Shown here in pieces: positions 16,316-25,034 of a DNA stretch of 64,000 bases; the first letter of the stretch is position 1; the number at the start of each line of letters is the position of its first letter. A program made the translations under genes and the position numbers. The DNA is from Bosea sp. NBC_00550. GTDB lineage: Bacteria > Pseudomonadota > Alphaproteobacteria > Rhizobiales > Beijerinckiaceae. Location: positions 434,001-498,000 of the forward strand of contig NZ_CP102772.1 of the NCBI RefSeq assembly GCF_026020075.1. The letters run 5' to 3'. The notes beneath the pieces are model-generated. The model saw nothing but the letters and a program-made list of their open reading frames with translations, was not told the origin of the DNA and did no database searches.

Positions 16316-18004
16316 ATGGGCGCCAGCATCGCCACCAAGCCGGAAAGCCGGGCCAATGCGATCGAGCTGATCGGCGCGGCATTGCCGGGTTTCGAGACGC
16401 TGTTCCAGGAAGCGGTCGCGTCGGTCCGGCAGAAGGTGCTCGTCGACGGCCGCATTTCCTCGGCGCGGCTCGAGGCGGAGCAGCATGCGGCGCACGGACT
16501 GTCCTGGCTCGCGACCTATGTCGCGGCGTTGCGCGAGCTCAAGGCCTATGGCGAGCGGCTGCAGGGCGAGGGGCGCTACGGTGCCGTCGAGGACTGCGCG
16601 CTGCGGATCGGCGCCGGTGAATATGCCGCGCAGATCTTCGGCGGCATTCCGATGAGCCAGGGCGAGATCGTCCGTTTGCCGGCGCTCGGCCTGTCGCAGA
16701 AGGCCATTGCCACCGCTCACTCGGATGCGGCCGAGGCCCTGATCGCGGAGGGTAACACGCCGGAGAACCGCGCCCGCTTCGTTGCGCTGTTCAGCCAGGA
16801 TCAGGGCGCGGCCAGCGTCGGCGATCCCGGCCTCGACGAGACGCTGGAGGCTATCCGCTCGGAGATGCGCCGCTTCTGCGCTGCGGAGGTGACGCCCCAT
16901 GCCCATGAATGGCACCTCGCCAACGAATACATCCCGATGCCGGTCGTCGAGAAGATGGCCGAGCTCGGCGTCTTCGGCCTGACGATCCCCGAGGAATTCG
17001 GCGGCATGGGGCTGTCGAAGGTCTCGATGTGCGTCGTCTCGGAGGAGCTGTCGCGCGGCTATATCGGCGTCGGCTCGCTCGGCACCCGTTCCGAGATCGC
17101 GGCCGAACTCATCCTCTGCGGCGGTACGCCCGAGCAGAAGGAAAAATGGCTGCCCAAGCTCGCGTCGGGCGAGGTCCTGCCGACCGCCGTCTTCACCGAG
17201 CCGAACACCGGCTCCGACCTCGCCTCGCTGCGCACCAGGGCGGTGAAGGAAGGAGAGGGGGAGGACGCCGTCTGGAAGGTCCATGGCAACAAGACCTGGA
17301 TCACCCATCCCGTCCGCGCCGACATCATGACGCTGCTGGTCCGCACCGATCCGTCGGAGCCGGGCTACAAGGGCCTCTCGATGCTGATCGCGGAAAAGCC
17401 GCGCGGCACCGATGAGGACCCCTTCCCGGTGGGGGGGCTGACCGGCGGCGAGATCGAGGTGCTCGGGTATCGCGGCATGAAAGAATACGAGCTCGCCTTC
17501 GACGGCTTCGTGGTCAAGGGTGAGAACCTGCTCGGTGGTGTGCCGGGGCAGGGCTTCAAGCAGCTCATGCAGACCTTCGAGGCGGCGCGCATCCAGACGG
17601 CTGCCCGCGCCATCGGCGTGGCGCAATCGGCCTTCGACCTAGGCTTGCGCTACGCGCAGGAGCGCATCCAGTTCGGCAAGCCGCTGATCGCCTTCCCGCG
17701 CGTCGCCGACAAACTCGCGATGATGGCGGCCGAAATCCTGATCGCCCGGCAACTCACCTATTTCGCCGCGCGCGAGAAGGATGCCGATCGGCGCTGCGAC
17801 CTCGAGGCCGGCATGGCCAAGCTGCTCGGCGCCCGCGTCGCCTGGGCGGCCGCCGACAACGCCCTGCAGATCCATGGCGGCAACGGCTTCGCGCTGGAAT
17901 ATCCGGTGAGCCGCGTGCTCTGCGACGCCCGCATCCTCAACATCTTCGAGGGCGCGGCCGAAATCCAGGCGCAGGTGATCGCGCGCCGTCTGGTGGAGGA
18001 ATAG
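16316..18004 (+). CDS. mcd: (2S)-methylsuccinyl-CoA dehydrogenase
   Basis: An FAD acyl-CoA dehydrogenase of 562 residues, longer than ordinary members (about 380-400) because of an N-terminal extension of about 150 residues. That extension and the nearby ccrA point to methylsuccinyl-CoA dehydrogenase, which makes mesaconyl-CoA in the ethylmalonyl-CoA pathway. Core marks are TIPEEFGGMGLS, FTEPNTGSDLASLRT, GNKTWITHP, and the C-terminal QIHGGNGFALEYPVSRVLCDARILNIFEGAAEIQ signature. The start at 16316 follows AAAGGGAGG. Specific function is inferred from length and context rather than from a substrate-defining residue. Confidence 0.9.
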   Translation: MGASIATKPESRANAIELIGAALPGFETLFQEAVASVRQKVLVDGRISSARLEAEQHAAHGLSWLATYVAALRELKAYGERLQGEGRYGAVEDCALRIGAGEYAAQIFGGIPMSQGEIVRLPALGLSQKAIATAHSDAAEALIAEGNTPENRARFVALFSQDQGAASVGDPGLDETLEAIRSEMRRFCAAEVTPHAHEWHLANEYIPMPVVEKMAELGVFGLTIPEEFGGMGLSKVSMCVVSEELSRGYIGVGSLGTRSEIAAELILCGGTPEQKEKWLPKLASGEVLPTAVFTEPNTGSDLASLRTRAVKEGEGEDAVWKVHGNKTWITHPVRADIMTLLVRTDPSEPGYKGLSMLIAEKPRGTDEDPFPVGGLTGGEIEVLGYRGMKEYELAFDGFVVKGENLLGGVPGQGFKQLMQTFEAARIQTAARAIGVAQSAFDLGLRYAQERIQFGKPLIAFPRVADKLAMMAAEILIARQLTYFAAREKDADRRCDLEAGMAKLLGARVAWAAADNALQIHGGNGFALEYPVSRVLCDARILNIFEGAAEIQAQVIARRLVEE

Positions 18005-18138
18005 GCCCGGCCGATGGCGCCGCGCGGCATCGGCCCGCGGGCGCCGCTTTTCAGGGCATGCCGTGATAATTTCGACAAGATGTCCCTGCTCGGATGAGCA
18101 GCCCGGCCGATCGAATGCCGGGAGCATCAGGAGTCATC

Positions 18139-18879
18139 ATGTCGAATCGCCTTGCCTTCGCTTTGGCCGGAACCGTCCTCGTCAGCGCTGCCGCGCTGTT
18201 TTCCGCCTCCGCGATGGCCCAGCAGAACCTGGCCGGCCCGCAACCGGCGCCGCGCATCAGCGTGACCGGCGAGGGAGAGGTGGCTGTCGCGCCCGACATG
18301 GCGATCCTCAACCTGTCCGTGCTGCGCGAGGGCGAGACGGCGCGTGCCGCGCTGACCGCCAATAATGATGCGATGAAGCAGGTGCTGGCGGCGCTCAAGG
18401 AAGCCGGGGTTGCCGAACGCGACCTGCAGACCTCTGGCCTGAGCATCCAGCCGCGCTTTGCCCAGCCCGGCAAGGAGCGCAATGTCGAGCCGAAGATCAA
18501 TGGCTACACCGTCAGCAACGGCGTGACGGTCCGTGTCCGCAAGCTCGCCGATGCCGGCGCCATCCTCGACAAGGCGGTCAGCCTCGGGGTCAACCAGGGT
18601 GGCGGCATCGTCTTCGTCAAGGACGACCTCAAGCCGACCTTGACGGAGGCGCGCAAGCTCGCGGTCGCCGATGCCATCGCCCGGGCCAAGACCCTGGCCG
18701 AGGCCGCCGACATCAAGCTCGGCCGGATCCTGGCGATCGAGGAGCAGTCGAACCTGCCGCGTCCGATGCCTTATGGAGGGCCGATGCGGATGGCGGCGAG
18801 CGACGCTTCGGTTCCGCTGGCGAGCGGCGAGAACACCTATCGCACGCAGGTCAACGTGGTCTTCGAGATCGCGAACTGA
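18139..18879 (+). CDS. SIMPL domain (DUF541) periplasmic protein
   Basis: A 246-residue protein with a cleavable signal peptide (RLAFALAGTVLVSAAALFSASAMA, about residues 4-27) followed by one SIMPL domain: ISVTGEGEVAVAPDMAIL at its start, and VSNGVTVRVRKLADAGAILD and EARKLAVADAIARAKTLAEAA in the middle. Bacterial members (YggE/BP26 type) are periplasmic or outer-membrane oligomers linked to stress tolerance. The start at 18139 follows a GGAG site. Its 3' end overlaps the end of the convergent EamA gene by 29 bases. Molecular function is not established. Confidence 0.88.
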   Translation: MSNRLAFALAGTVLVSAAALFSASAMAQQNLAGPQPAPRISVTGEGEVAVAPDMAILNLSVLREGETARAALTANNDAMKQVLAALKEAGVAERDLQTSGLSIQPRFAQPGKERNVEPKINGYTVSNGVTVRVRKLADAGAILDKAVSLGVNQGGGIVFVKDDLKPTLTEARKLAVADAIARAKTLAEAADIKLGRILAIEEQSNLPRPMPYGGPMRMAASDASVPLASGENTYRTQVNVVFEIAN

Positions 18880-19798
18880 CCCCGGGCAGCCGGCCGGGCT
18901 TGTCTGCCGGCCGCTGCCGAACTCTGGAGCCGGCCTGCTGCGGCAGGCTGGCGACGACGACGCCGCACAGGACGACAAGCCCGGGCAGCAGCAGGTCCAT
19001 CGGCGGCAGCTCCGCCAGGACCAGATAGGCCGCCAGAGTGATCAATGGCACGCGCAGCGTGTCCGCGCTGCAAAGCTGGAGCGGCGTAGCGTGGCGCGAG
19101 GCATTGGCCAGCGCTGCCTGCGAGACGAAACCGCCGACGATCAGCGCCAGAACCGCTCCGCCGATCACGGCAAGCTCGGGCGCCGGAAAGGCGAGGCGGT
19201 AAGGCTGCGGGGGCGGCGACCACTGCTCCGGCACGGCAAACCAGAGCAGCAGGTAGAGCGGCAGCTGGATCGCATGCATCAGCACCACGATGGACAATGT
19301 GCTGCGATGCATGGCCAGGCCGGCCAGCATGAGATTGGTCGTCGTCAGGACGGCGACCGCGCCGACTGCGATCGCGATATCGCTGTTGGGCACGGCGTTC
19401 AGCTTGAGGAGCAGCAGGCCGATGCCGATCGCGAGAAGAGCCAGGCCGAGCGCGGGGACGGCGCCGGGCCTCCGGCGCAACGTCAGGAACAGCAGGATCG
19501 CGGCGACAAGCGGGCCGGTGAACTCGATGGTGGTGACCAGCGTCAGCGGCAGATGGGACAGGCTCCAGATCAGCGCCAGCGAGCCGACAAGATGCAGCAC
19601 GCTGCGGATGATGTCGTCGCGCAGCCTTGTGGGCAGGAAGCTCCGCAGACGCCCGGCGCCGCTCGCCCAGACGATGGAGCTGGCAATGGCGAGGCTGCCG
19701 ATCGAGCGTAGCAGGCCGATTTCGATGATGGTGAGATAGCCCGCCAGGAGGCGGATCGAGAGGGCGATGGCGAGGTAGGAAGCGAGGTAGGCGCTCAT
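18851..19798 (-). CDS. EamA (DMT superfamily) transporter, coupled to carbamoyltransferase-like gene
   Basis: A 315-residue ten-helix transporter with two EamA repeats (first: SIRLLAGYLTIIEIGLLRSI and LTLVTTIEFTGPLVAAILLFL; second: GGFVSQAALANASRHATPLQL and LPGLVVLCGVVVASL). The ATG overlaps the stop of the upstream carbamoyltransferase-like gene (ATGA), so the two proteins are probably made together and this is a candidate exporter or importer for the enzyme's product or substrate. The C-terminus is basic (QRPADKPGRLPGVSSRSRRPR) and overlaps the convergent SIMPL gene. Substrate unknown. Confidence 0.85.
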   Translation of the reverse strand: MSAYLASYLAIALSIRLLAGYLTIIEIGLLRSIGSLAIASSIVWASGAGRLRSFLPTRLRDDIIRSVLHLVGSLALIWSLSHLPLTLVTTIEFTGPLVAAILLFLTLRRRPGAVPALGLALLAIGIGLLLLKLNAVPNSDIAIAVGAVAVLTTTNLMLAGLAMHRSTLSIVVLMHAIQLPLYLLLWFAVPEQWSPPPQPYRLAFPAPELAVIGGAVLALIVGGFVSQAALANASRHATPLQLCSADTLRVPLITLAAYLVLAELPPMDLLLPGLVVLCGVVVASLPQQAGSRVRQRPADKPGRLPGVSSRSRRPR

Positions 19799-20835
19799 CC
19801 ACCCGAGGAACGCCGGAAACTGTCGGCCTGTCCGGTCCAGGGAATTCCCGACAGCATGCGGTCCAGTATGGCCATCCGTGTCGGCACCGAGAGCTGAACC
19901 TGGCGGAAATAGCCTGCGTTCGGAAGGCTGTCGCATGAGGTGTCGAGCTCCGAGAAGCGCGGAAGGGGGTTGAGGATCAGCGTGTCTGACCGGGCATCCA
20001 GGATTTTGCGTGCGGTGAGGGTGAAGGGTTCGCTTTCCTTTTCCTTGTCGACGGCCTCGTTGCCGAGCGCGGCATGCGCGAACCTGCTCATGTCCTGCAT
20101 CTGGATGCTGAGAACGTCGTGGTCGAGCGTTTGGCGGATGTCGTGCACGACGCCGACGGTGCTGCCGAGATCGGCGAGGACGGCCATGGCCTCGCGCATC
20201 ACCGGGTTGATCGGCACGTCGGGCAGGCAGCACAGCGTGAAGCGCTTCGGCGGGCAGAGTCTGAGCATCTTGACGAAGGAGACGGCGAAGCGCGCCCGCG
20301 TGTCGCTGGAAAGGGCGATGCTGAGGGTCTCTATTTCGCCGCGCATCTGCCGGATGGCAAAGATGTCGATCAGGGCCTGGGTCGGGTGTTCGTCGGCGCC
20401 GTTGCCGGCGTTGATGACCGGCAGATAGCTCAGCCGTCCCACGCGGTAGGGCATGTCTTCCATATGCGAGCGGACCACGATCAGATCGCTGTAGAGCTCG
20501 ACGGTATGGATATGGTCCTCGATGGACTCGCCCGTCGCGCTGCCGATGCGGCTGCGGTCGGTGTCGTAGGCATCGATCGACTGGTGGCCGAGCCGGGCGG
20601 CCGCGGCCTGGAAGCCCAGCCGCGTACGCGTGCTGCGCTGGTCGAACAGCGTCGCGATCACCTTCGGCCGCCGGCGCGGCGCGGGCGGCTGCTCGGGAAG
20701 GGGAAGCCCGGCTTTCTCCATGTCTTCCTCGCGCAGATACCGCTCGGCCCGTTCGATGATGTCGTCGAGGTCGAAGCGCGAAACGGCATCGGCGCTCAGC
20801 AGATCCTTCCCGCTCGGATAGTTCGGGCGCTGCAT
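19795..20835 (-). CDS. Aspartate carbamoyltransferase-like protein (divergent paralogue)
   Basis: A 346-residue protein of the ATCase/OTCase fold. Carbamoyl-phosphate motifs STRTR (68-72) and HPTQ (150-153) and the ATCase-like INAGNGADEHPTQ, LNPLPR and AGYFRQ segments are present, favouring the ATCase branch. In my hand alignment the mobile-loop region (SATGES, 99-104) has Thr101 where E. coli ATCase has catalytic Lys84, and the loop Ser80 equivalent is also not conserved; the residue before STRTR is Arg with Gln where Glu is usual. The N-terminus is longer by about 20 residues. No pyrC or pyrI is adjacent. It probably carbamoylates something other than aspartate or is a regulatory paralogue. 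GGAGG precedes the start. Confidence 0.8.
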   Translation of the reverse strand: MQRPNYPSGKDLLSADAVSRFDLDDIIERAERYLREEDMEKAGLPLPEQPPAPRRRPKVIATLFDQRSTRTRLGFQAAAARLGHQSIDAYDTDRSRIGSATGESIEDHIHTVELYSDLIVVRSHMEDMPYRVGRLSYLPVINAGNGADEHPTQALIDIFAIRQMRGEIETLSIALSSDTRARFAVSFVKMLRLCPPKRFTLCCLPDVPINPVMREAMAVLADLGSTVGVVHDIRQTLDHDVLSIQMQDMSRFAHAALGNEAVDKEKESEPFTLTARKILDARSDTLILNPLPRFSELDTSCDSLPNAGYFRQVQLSVPTRMAILDRMLSGIPWTGQADSFRRSSGG

Positions 20836-20877
20836 CCAAGGCCTCCGGCTCGCGCGGGCGTCTGCAGCCGGAGCGTT

Positions 20878-22869
20878 TCAGGCAACTTGGCTGAAGCGAT
20901 CCGACTTGCGCCAGCCGGAGCGCGGGCGTGCCGCCCTCGTCCGTCCCGTCGCTACACGAGTGCCGATCATGGGCAGCAATTCCTCCGCTGTCATCGGCCG
21001 AGCGAAAACAAAACCCTGAATGCCATGAACTGCGTGCTTTTTAATGATCTCGAGCTGCTCCCGCGTTTCCACGCCCTCGACGATCAGGCGCAGTTCGAGG
21101 TCGTGGGCGAGCTGGGTGATGACATTCATCAGCGAATCGGCCTTGCGCGAGGTCCCCACCTCCTGGGTGAAGGCCTGGTCGATCTTAATGGTGTCGATCG
21201 GCAGATGCGCGAGATAGCTCAGCGAGGAGTACCCTGTGCCGAAATCGTCGAGCGCGATGCGCACGCCGAGCGCACGCAACGCGACCAGGCGCGAGACGAC
21301 ATGGTCGGGATCGTCGATCAGCGAGCTTTCGGTGATCTCGATCGTCAGCCGCTCCGGCTCGATGCCGCTCATCCGGATCAGCGCCTCGACCGTGCCGACG
21401 AGGTCATGGCCGTGGTCGAACTGGCGCGCCGAGACATTGACGCTGACGCCGACATGGGTGGGCCATGTCAGTGCGGTCCGGATCGCCTCTCCCAGTGCCC
21501 AGGAACCCAGCACGGTGATGAGCCCGGTTCGCTCGGCCAGGGGGATGAAGACCTTTGGGTTCACCATGCCGCGGCGCGGATGGTTCCAGCGCAACAGAGC
21601 CTCGGCCAGCGTCGCCGTGCCCGAGCGCGGGTTATAGATCGGCTGGAAATACAGCTCGAACTCGCCGCGGCGAAGCCCCTCGCGCAGTTCGGTTTCGAGC
21701 GCCAGGGTGTCCTCGTGGTCGTCGCGAATGGCGGAGGTATACAGGACGAAGCGGTTCCGCCCGTCGAGCTTGGCGCGATAGAGCGCGATGTCGACGCATT
21801 TCAGCGCCTCTTCGATCGAGGGGGCGCAGCCGGCCGGCGCGATTCCCATGCTCGCAGTGGCGATGACATGCCGCCCGCCGATGATGCGCTGGCTCGCCAG
21901 CAACATGACGAGACGGGCCGCGAGCGCAGACGCCTCCTCGGCATTGCGCGTGGTGGCGACCATGAACTCGTCGCCGCCGGTCCGGGCCGCGATGTCGCCG
22001 GCGTCGACTTCCGTGATCAGCGTCTCGCTGACCGCTTTCAGCAACGCATCGCCGACATCGTGGCCGAGGCTGTCGTTGATGCCCTTGAACCGGTCGATGT
22101 CGATCGAGATCAGCGTCACCGGCCGGCCCGCGGCCGACATGGCCCGGATCTCGCGCATGAAGCCGCGGCGATTGTAGAGGCTGGTGATCGTGTCGTTGAC
22201 GGCGAGATGCTCCAACTCCCGCATCGAGCGCAGGCGGGCCAGGAAGATTTGGTGGATCACCTGTGCGCTGGAAAAGGTCAGCACGGCGGTCAGCGCCACC
22301 GACAGCGCGATGACGAGATAGGCGGGGTCTCGCGTCCAGAGCAGGGCCAGCGTGAACGGCGCCGCGGCGGCCAGGACCTGCACCCGCGTGATCATCGGAC
22401 GCGAGCTGTTGCGCCCCGATATGCCCGCGAGATAGCCGATCGTCTGAGCGACTGCGAGCACGACGACGGGCTCGTAGGTGTAGCGCAGGATCGCGTAGGA
22501 GCCGAAGGCGGCGATCAGCACGGCCGTCGACCACGCTCCCGCCATGGCGAGGTTTTCGATCCGGCTGATGTCGTTCGCGGTGGCGGAAGGGAGGCGGATG
22601 GATTTGTAGTGACGATGCGAGGCGTAACGAAAGCCGCCGATCGCGATCATGCCGGCGGCCATCGCATAGAAGAGCGGGTCGTTGCCTGTCAGCAGCCCGG
22701 CCGCGATCATGACCGCGGTTACGGTCACGGTGCCGATGAGGATCGTGCCGGGCGTCGCATAAAGTGCGGCCACCAGTTCCGATTTCATCGTCATGTCGTT
22801 TTCGTGAACATCAACGATCATGAGGAGCACCCTGTCGTCGGGTCTGGATTGACCCGACGAACGCTCCAT
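20878..22869 (-). CDS. Membrane GGDEF-EAL cyclic-di-GMP protein
   Basis: A 663-residue protein with about five N-terminal membrane helices (to residue ~210), a GGDEF domain and an EAL domain. The cyclase motif is intact (GGDEF from residue 298), but the RxxD inhibitory site five residues before it reads DAGD, so product inhibition is probably lost. The phosphodiesterase half has EALLR (from 423), ITESSLIDD, DDFGTGYSS and EGVET, all residues expected of an active c-di-GMP phosphodiesterase. Start is uncertain: Met codons also occur at 22821 and 22794, none with a strong ribosome-binding site. Only 42 bases separate it from the carbamoyltransferase-like gene downstream. Confidence 0.9.
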   Translation of the reverse strand: MERSSGQSRPDDRVLLMIVDVHENDMTMKSELVAALYATPGTILIGTVTVTAVMIAAGLLTGNDPLFYAMAAGMIAIGGFRYASHRHYKSIRLPSATANDISRIENLAMAGAWSTAVLIAAFGSYAILRYTYEPVVVLAVAQTIGYLAGISGRNSSRPMITRVQVLAAAAPFTLALLWTRDPAYLVIALSVALTAVLTFSSAQVIHQIFLARLRSMRELEHLAVNDTITSLYNRRGFMREIRAMSAAGRPVTLISIDIDRFKGINDSLGHDVGDALLKAVSETLITEVDAGDIAARTGGDEFMVATTRNAEEASALAARLVMLLASQRIIGGRHVIATASMGIAPAGCAPSIEEALKCVDIALYRAKLDGRNRFVLYTSAIRDDHEDTLALETELREGLRRGEFELYFQPIYNPRSGTATLAEALLRWNHPRRGMVNPKVFIPLAERTGLITVLGSWALGEAIRTALTWPTHVGVSVNVSARQFDHGHDLVGTVEALIRMSGIEPERLTIEITESSLIDDPDHVVSRLVALRALGVRIALDDFGTGYSSLSYLAHLPIDTIKIDQAFTQEVGTSRKADSLMNVITQLAHDLELRLIVEGVETREQLEIIKKHAVHGIQGFVFARPMTAEELLPMIGTRVATGRTRAARPRSGWRKSDRFSQVA

Positions 22870-22948
22870 TCTCGATAAAAATCTATTAAGGAACGGTATG
22901 TGGAAGCTGTAGTTTCGCCGGCAATTTGTGTGAGTTTTTCCTAGTATT

Positions 22949-24919
22949 TCAGAGTTTTGCTGCGAGCCGGTACTTCATGAAACCTTCCGCAGCTTCGCCT
23001 GCGGGGGCGGCCTTCAGGCTCGGCGGCAACTTGTCGGCCGCTGCCGGCGAGGTGACGAAAGTGACGTTGACGCCCGGGGGCAACGGCGCAAGCGACCAGT
23101 TGCCGTCCGCCTTCGGCTCGATCGCCTTCTGGCCGACGATGTGACGGACGATGACGTCGCGGTTGAGGTCGGGTGCTTCCAGCACGATCGTCGTCCGCGT
23201 GCCCGGAAAATTGCCGCCGCCAGAGGCGCGGTAATTGTTGGTGACGACGAGGAAATTGGCCTGCTCGTCGATCGGCTGCCCTTCAAAGGAAAGATCGCGG
23301 ATGCGGTGCGCATCAGGCGCGACGAGCTTGCCGTCGCCGTCATAGCGTGAGGCCCGGGTGACGTCGATCCGGTAGCTCACCCCGTCGATGACGTCGAAGT
23401 TGAAGGCGGGGAAACCCTGGTTGATCAGCGGCTGCTCTTCGGTTTTCGCCGGATCGATGCGGTTGAAGATTCCGGCCGAGCGCTCCAGCCATTCCCGGAT
23501 TTCCGAACCGGTGACTTTCACGATCTGCACGGTGTTCGGGTAGAGATAGATGTCCGCGATGTTCTTCAGTGCCAGCGGCCCGGCCGGGATATCGGTGTAG
23601 AAGGACGGGCCGGCGCGCCCGCCGGATTTGAACGGCGCTGCCGCCGAAAGGATCGGCAGATCCTTCCAGCGCGTCTGCGCCATCAGCGGCTTGGCATAGG
23701 CGATCTGCGCCTCCGAGACGATCTGGATCGAAGGATCGTCCGTCACCAGCGCGAAATAGGAGTTGATCGGCGATGCCGTGCTGCCGACCGGTTCGCGCAT
23801 ATAGGTCAGCGTCGCCTCGTGGTCGGCCTTGACGGCGGCGAGGATCGCCGGCTCGGCCGCAGCTTTCGGCACGATCTTGCGATCGGGCGTGCGCTCGTAG
23901 ATCGGTTTGGCCTCGACCTTGAAATCGGCGATGCGCCAGCGCTCGCCGCGCTTTTCCAGCTCCAGATCGACGATGCCGAGATGCGAGCCCCAGAAGCCGG
24001 GCTGGCAGGCCGGCTTGCCATTGAGCGCACCCTTGACGTTGTCGACGCCGGGGATGCCGTCGAAGGCCTTGCCGCCGGGAAAGACCAGATGCTGGTGGCC
24101 GGTCAGGATGACGTCGATCCCCTCGATCTTCGAGAGATGCAGCGCCGCGTTCTCTTCCATGCCGCGCCGATCGCCCCCGGCGATGCCGGAATGGCAGAGC
24201 GCGATGACGAGATCGGGCTGGGCATCCAGCAGGTCGGGCAAGTGCTTCTCGGCCGCGTCGATGATGTCGGTCGCGACGAGCTTGCCGTCGATGTTCGCCT
24301 TGTCCCACTGCATGATCTGCGGCGGCACGAAGCCGATCACGCCGATCTGGAGGACATGCCGTTTCCCGGCCTCGTCCTCGAAGCTCTGCTCGAACAGCCG
24401 CCAGGCATCGACCAGCGCTCCCCCGCCGACGCGTTCGACATTGGCGCAGACCAGTGGGAACTCCGCCTTGGCGAGGCCGTGGTCGAGGAATTCGAGCCCG
24501 TAGTTGAACTCGTGATTGCCCAGCGTGCCGCAGAGATAGGGCAGGGCGTTCATGGCGGCGAGCATCGGGTGGGTCTCGCCGGCCTTCAGCCCCTTCTTGT
24601 AGGCGATGTAGTCGCCGAGCGAGGAGCCTTGCAGGAAGTCGCCATTGTCGAACAGCAGGCTGTTCTTCGCCTCGCCTTGTGCCGCCTTGATGAGGCTCGC
24701 GGTCTTGGCGAGGCCGACCGTGTCGTCGGACGTATCGCGGAAATAGTCGTATGGCACGACGTTGACGTGGAGGTCGGTGGTTTCGAGCACGCGCAGCTTC
24801 AGCCGTGCCGGCGCCTGGGCCGCTGCAGGGAGGGCGGCGCTGGCGGCCATGACGGCTCCGGCCTTCAGCGTCTCGCGCCGGTTGAGATGATGACCCCGCG
24901 CCCGATGACCGTGTGCCAT
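22949..24919 (-). CDS. cpdB: 2',3'-cyclic-nucleotide 2'-phosphodiesterase / 3'-nucleotidase, periplasmic
   Basis: A 656-residue metallophosphatase with C-terminal 5'-nucleotidase domain, which degrades 2',3'-cyclic nucleotides and 3'-nucleotides for phosphate and nucleoside salvage. Metal-site motifs are TTDLHVN, DNGDFLQGS, GNHE (134-137), ALCHSGI and TGHQH; the C-domain has YLYPNTVQIVKVTGSEIREWLE. The N-terminus NRRETLKAGAVMAASAALPAAAQA looks like a twin-arginine signal. I start at 24919 because the signal peptide follows immediately; a longer frame runs to 25084 without family match. Divergent from a GST gene. Confidence 0.92.
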   Translation of the reverse strand: MAHGHRARGHHLNRRETLKAGAVMAASAALPAAAQAPARLKLRVLETTDLHVNVVPYDYFRDTSDDTVGLAKTASLIKAAQGEAKNSLLFDNGDFLQGSSLGDYIAYKKGLKAGETHPMLAAMNALPYLCGTLGNHEFNYGLEFLDHGLAKAEFPLVCANVERVGGGALVDAWRLFEQSFEDEAGKRHVLQIGVIGFVPPQIMQWDKANIDGKLVATDIIDAAEKHLPDLLDAQPDLVIALCHSGIAGGDRRGMEENAALHLSKIEGIDVILTGHQHLVFPGGKAFDGIPGVDNVKGALNGKPACQPGFWGSHLGIVDLELEKRGERWRIADFKVEAKPIYERTPDRKIVPKAAAEPAILAAVKADHEATLTYMREPVGSTASPINSYFALVTDDPSIQIVSEAQIAYAKPLMAQTRWKDLPILSAAAPFKSGGRAGPSFYTDIPAGPLALKNIADIYLYPNTVQIVKVTGSEIREWLERSAGIFNRIDPAKTEEQPLINQGFPAFNFDVIDGVSYRIDVTRASRYDGDGKLVAPDAHRIRDLSFEGQPIDEQANFLVVTNNYRASGGGNFPGTRTTIVLEAPDLNRDVIVRHIVGQKAIEPKADGNWSLAPLPPGVNVTFVTSPAAADKLPPSLKAAPAGEAAEGFMKYRLAAKL

Positions 24920-25034
24920 GTTCAGCTCCAGCTTTGCGCACCGGAGCAGGACGGTAGCATTGCGGCGAGCCCATGACAGGGGAAAGATTGAGTCAACCGT
25001 AACTCTTTCAGACCATGATGAACGAGGCTCTGCG

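Noticed and set aside
15356..17626. A 756-codon minus-strand open frame across the EamA and mcd genes
   Set aside because: Antisense shadow caused by high third-position GC. The plus strand encodes two recognisable proteins with good start sites.
18851..20839. A 662-codon frame suggesting a carbamoyltransferase-EamA fusion
   Set aside because: The first half is the carbamoyltransferase-like gene in the wrong frame; the true arrangement is two genes overlapping by ATGA.
20074..22878. A 934-codon plus-strand open frame opposite the carbamoyltransferase-like and GGDEF-EAL genes
   Set aside because: It is an antisense shadow. Its translation is an Arg/Asp/His-rich string without any domain, while the minus strand gives clear enzyme motifs.
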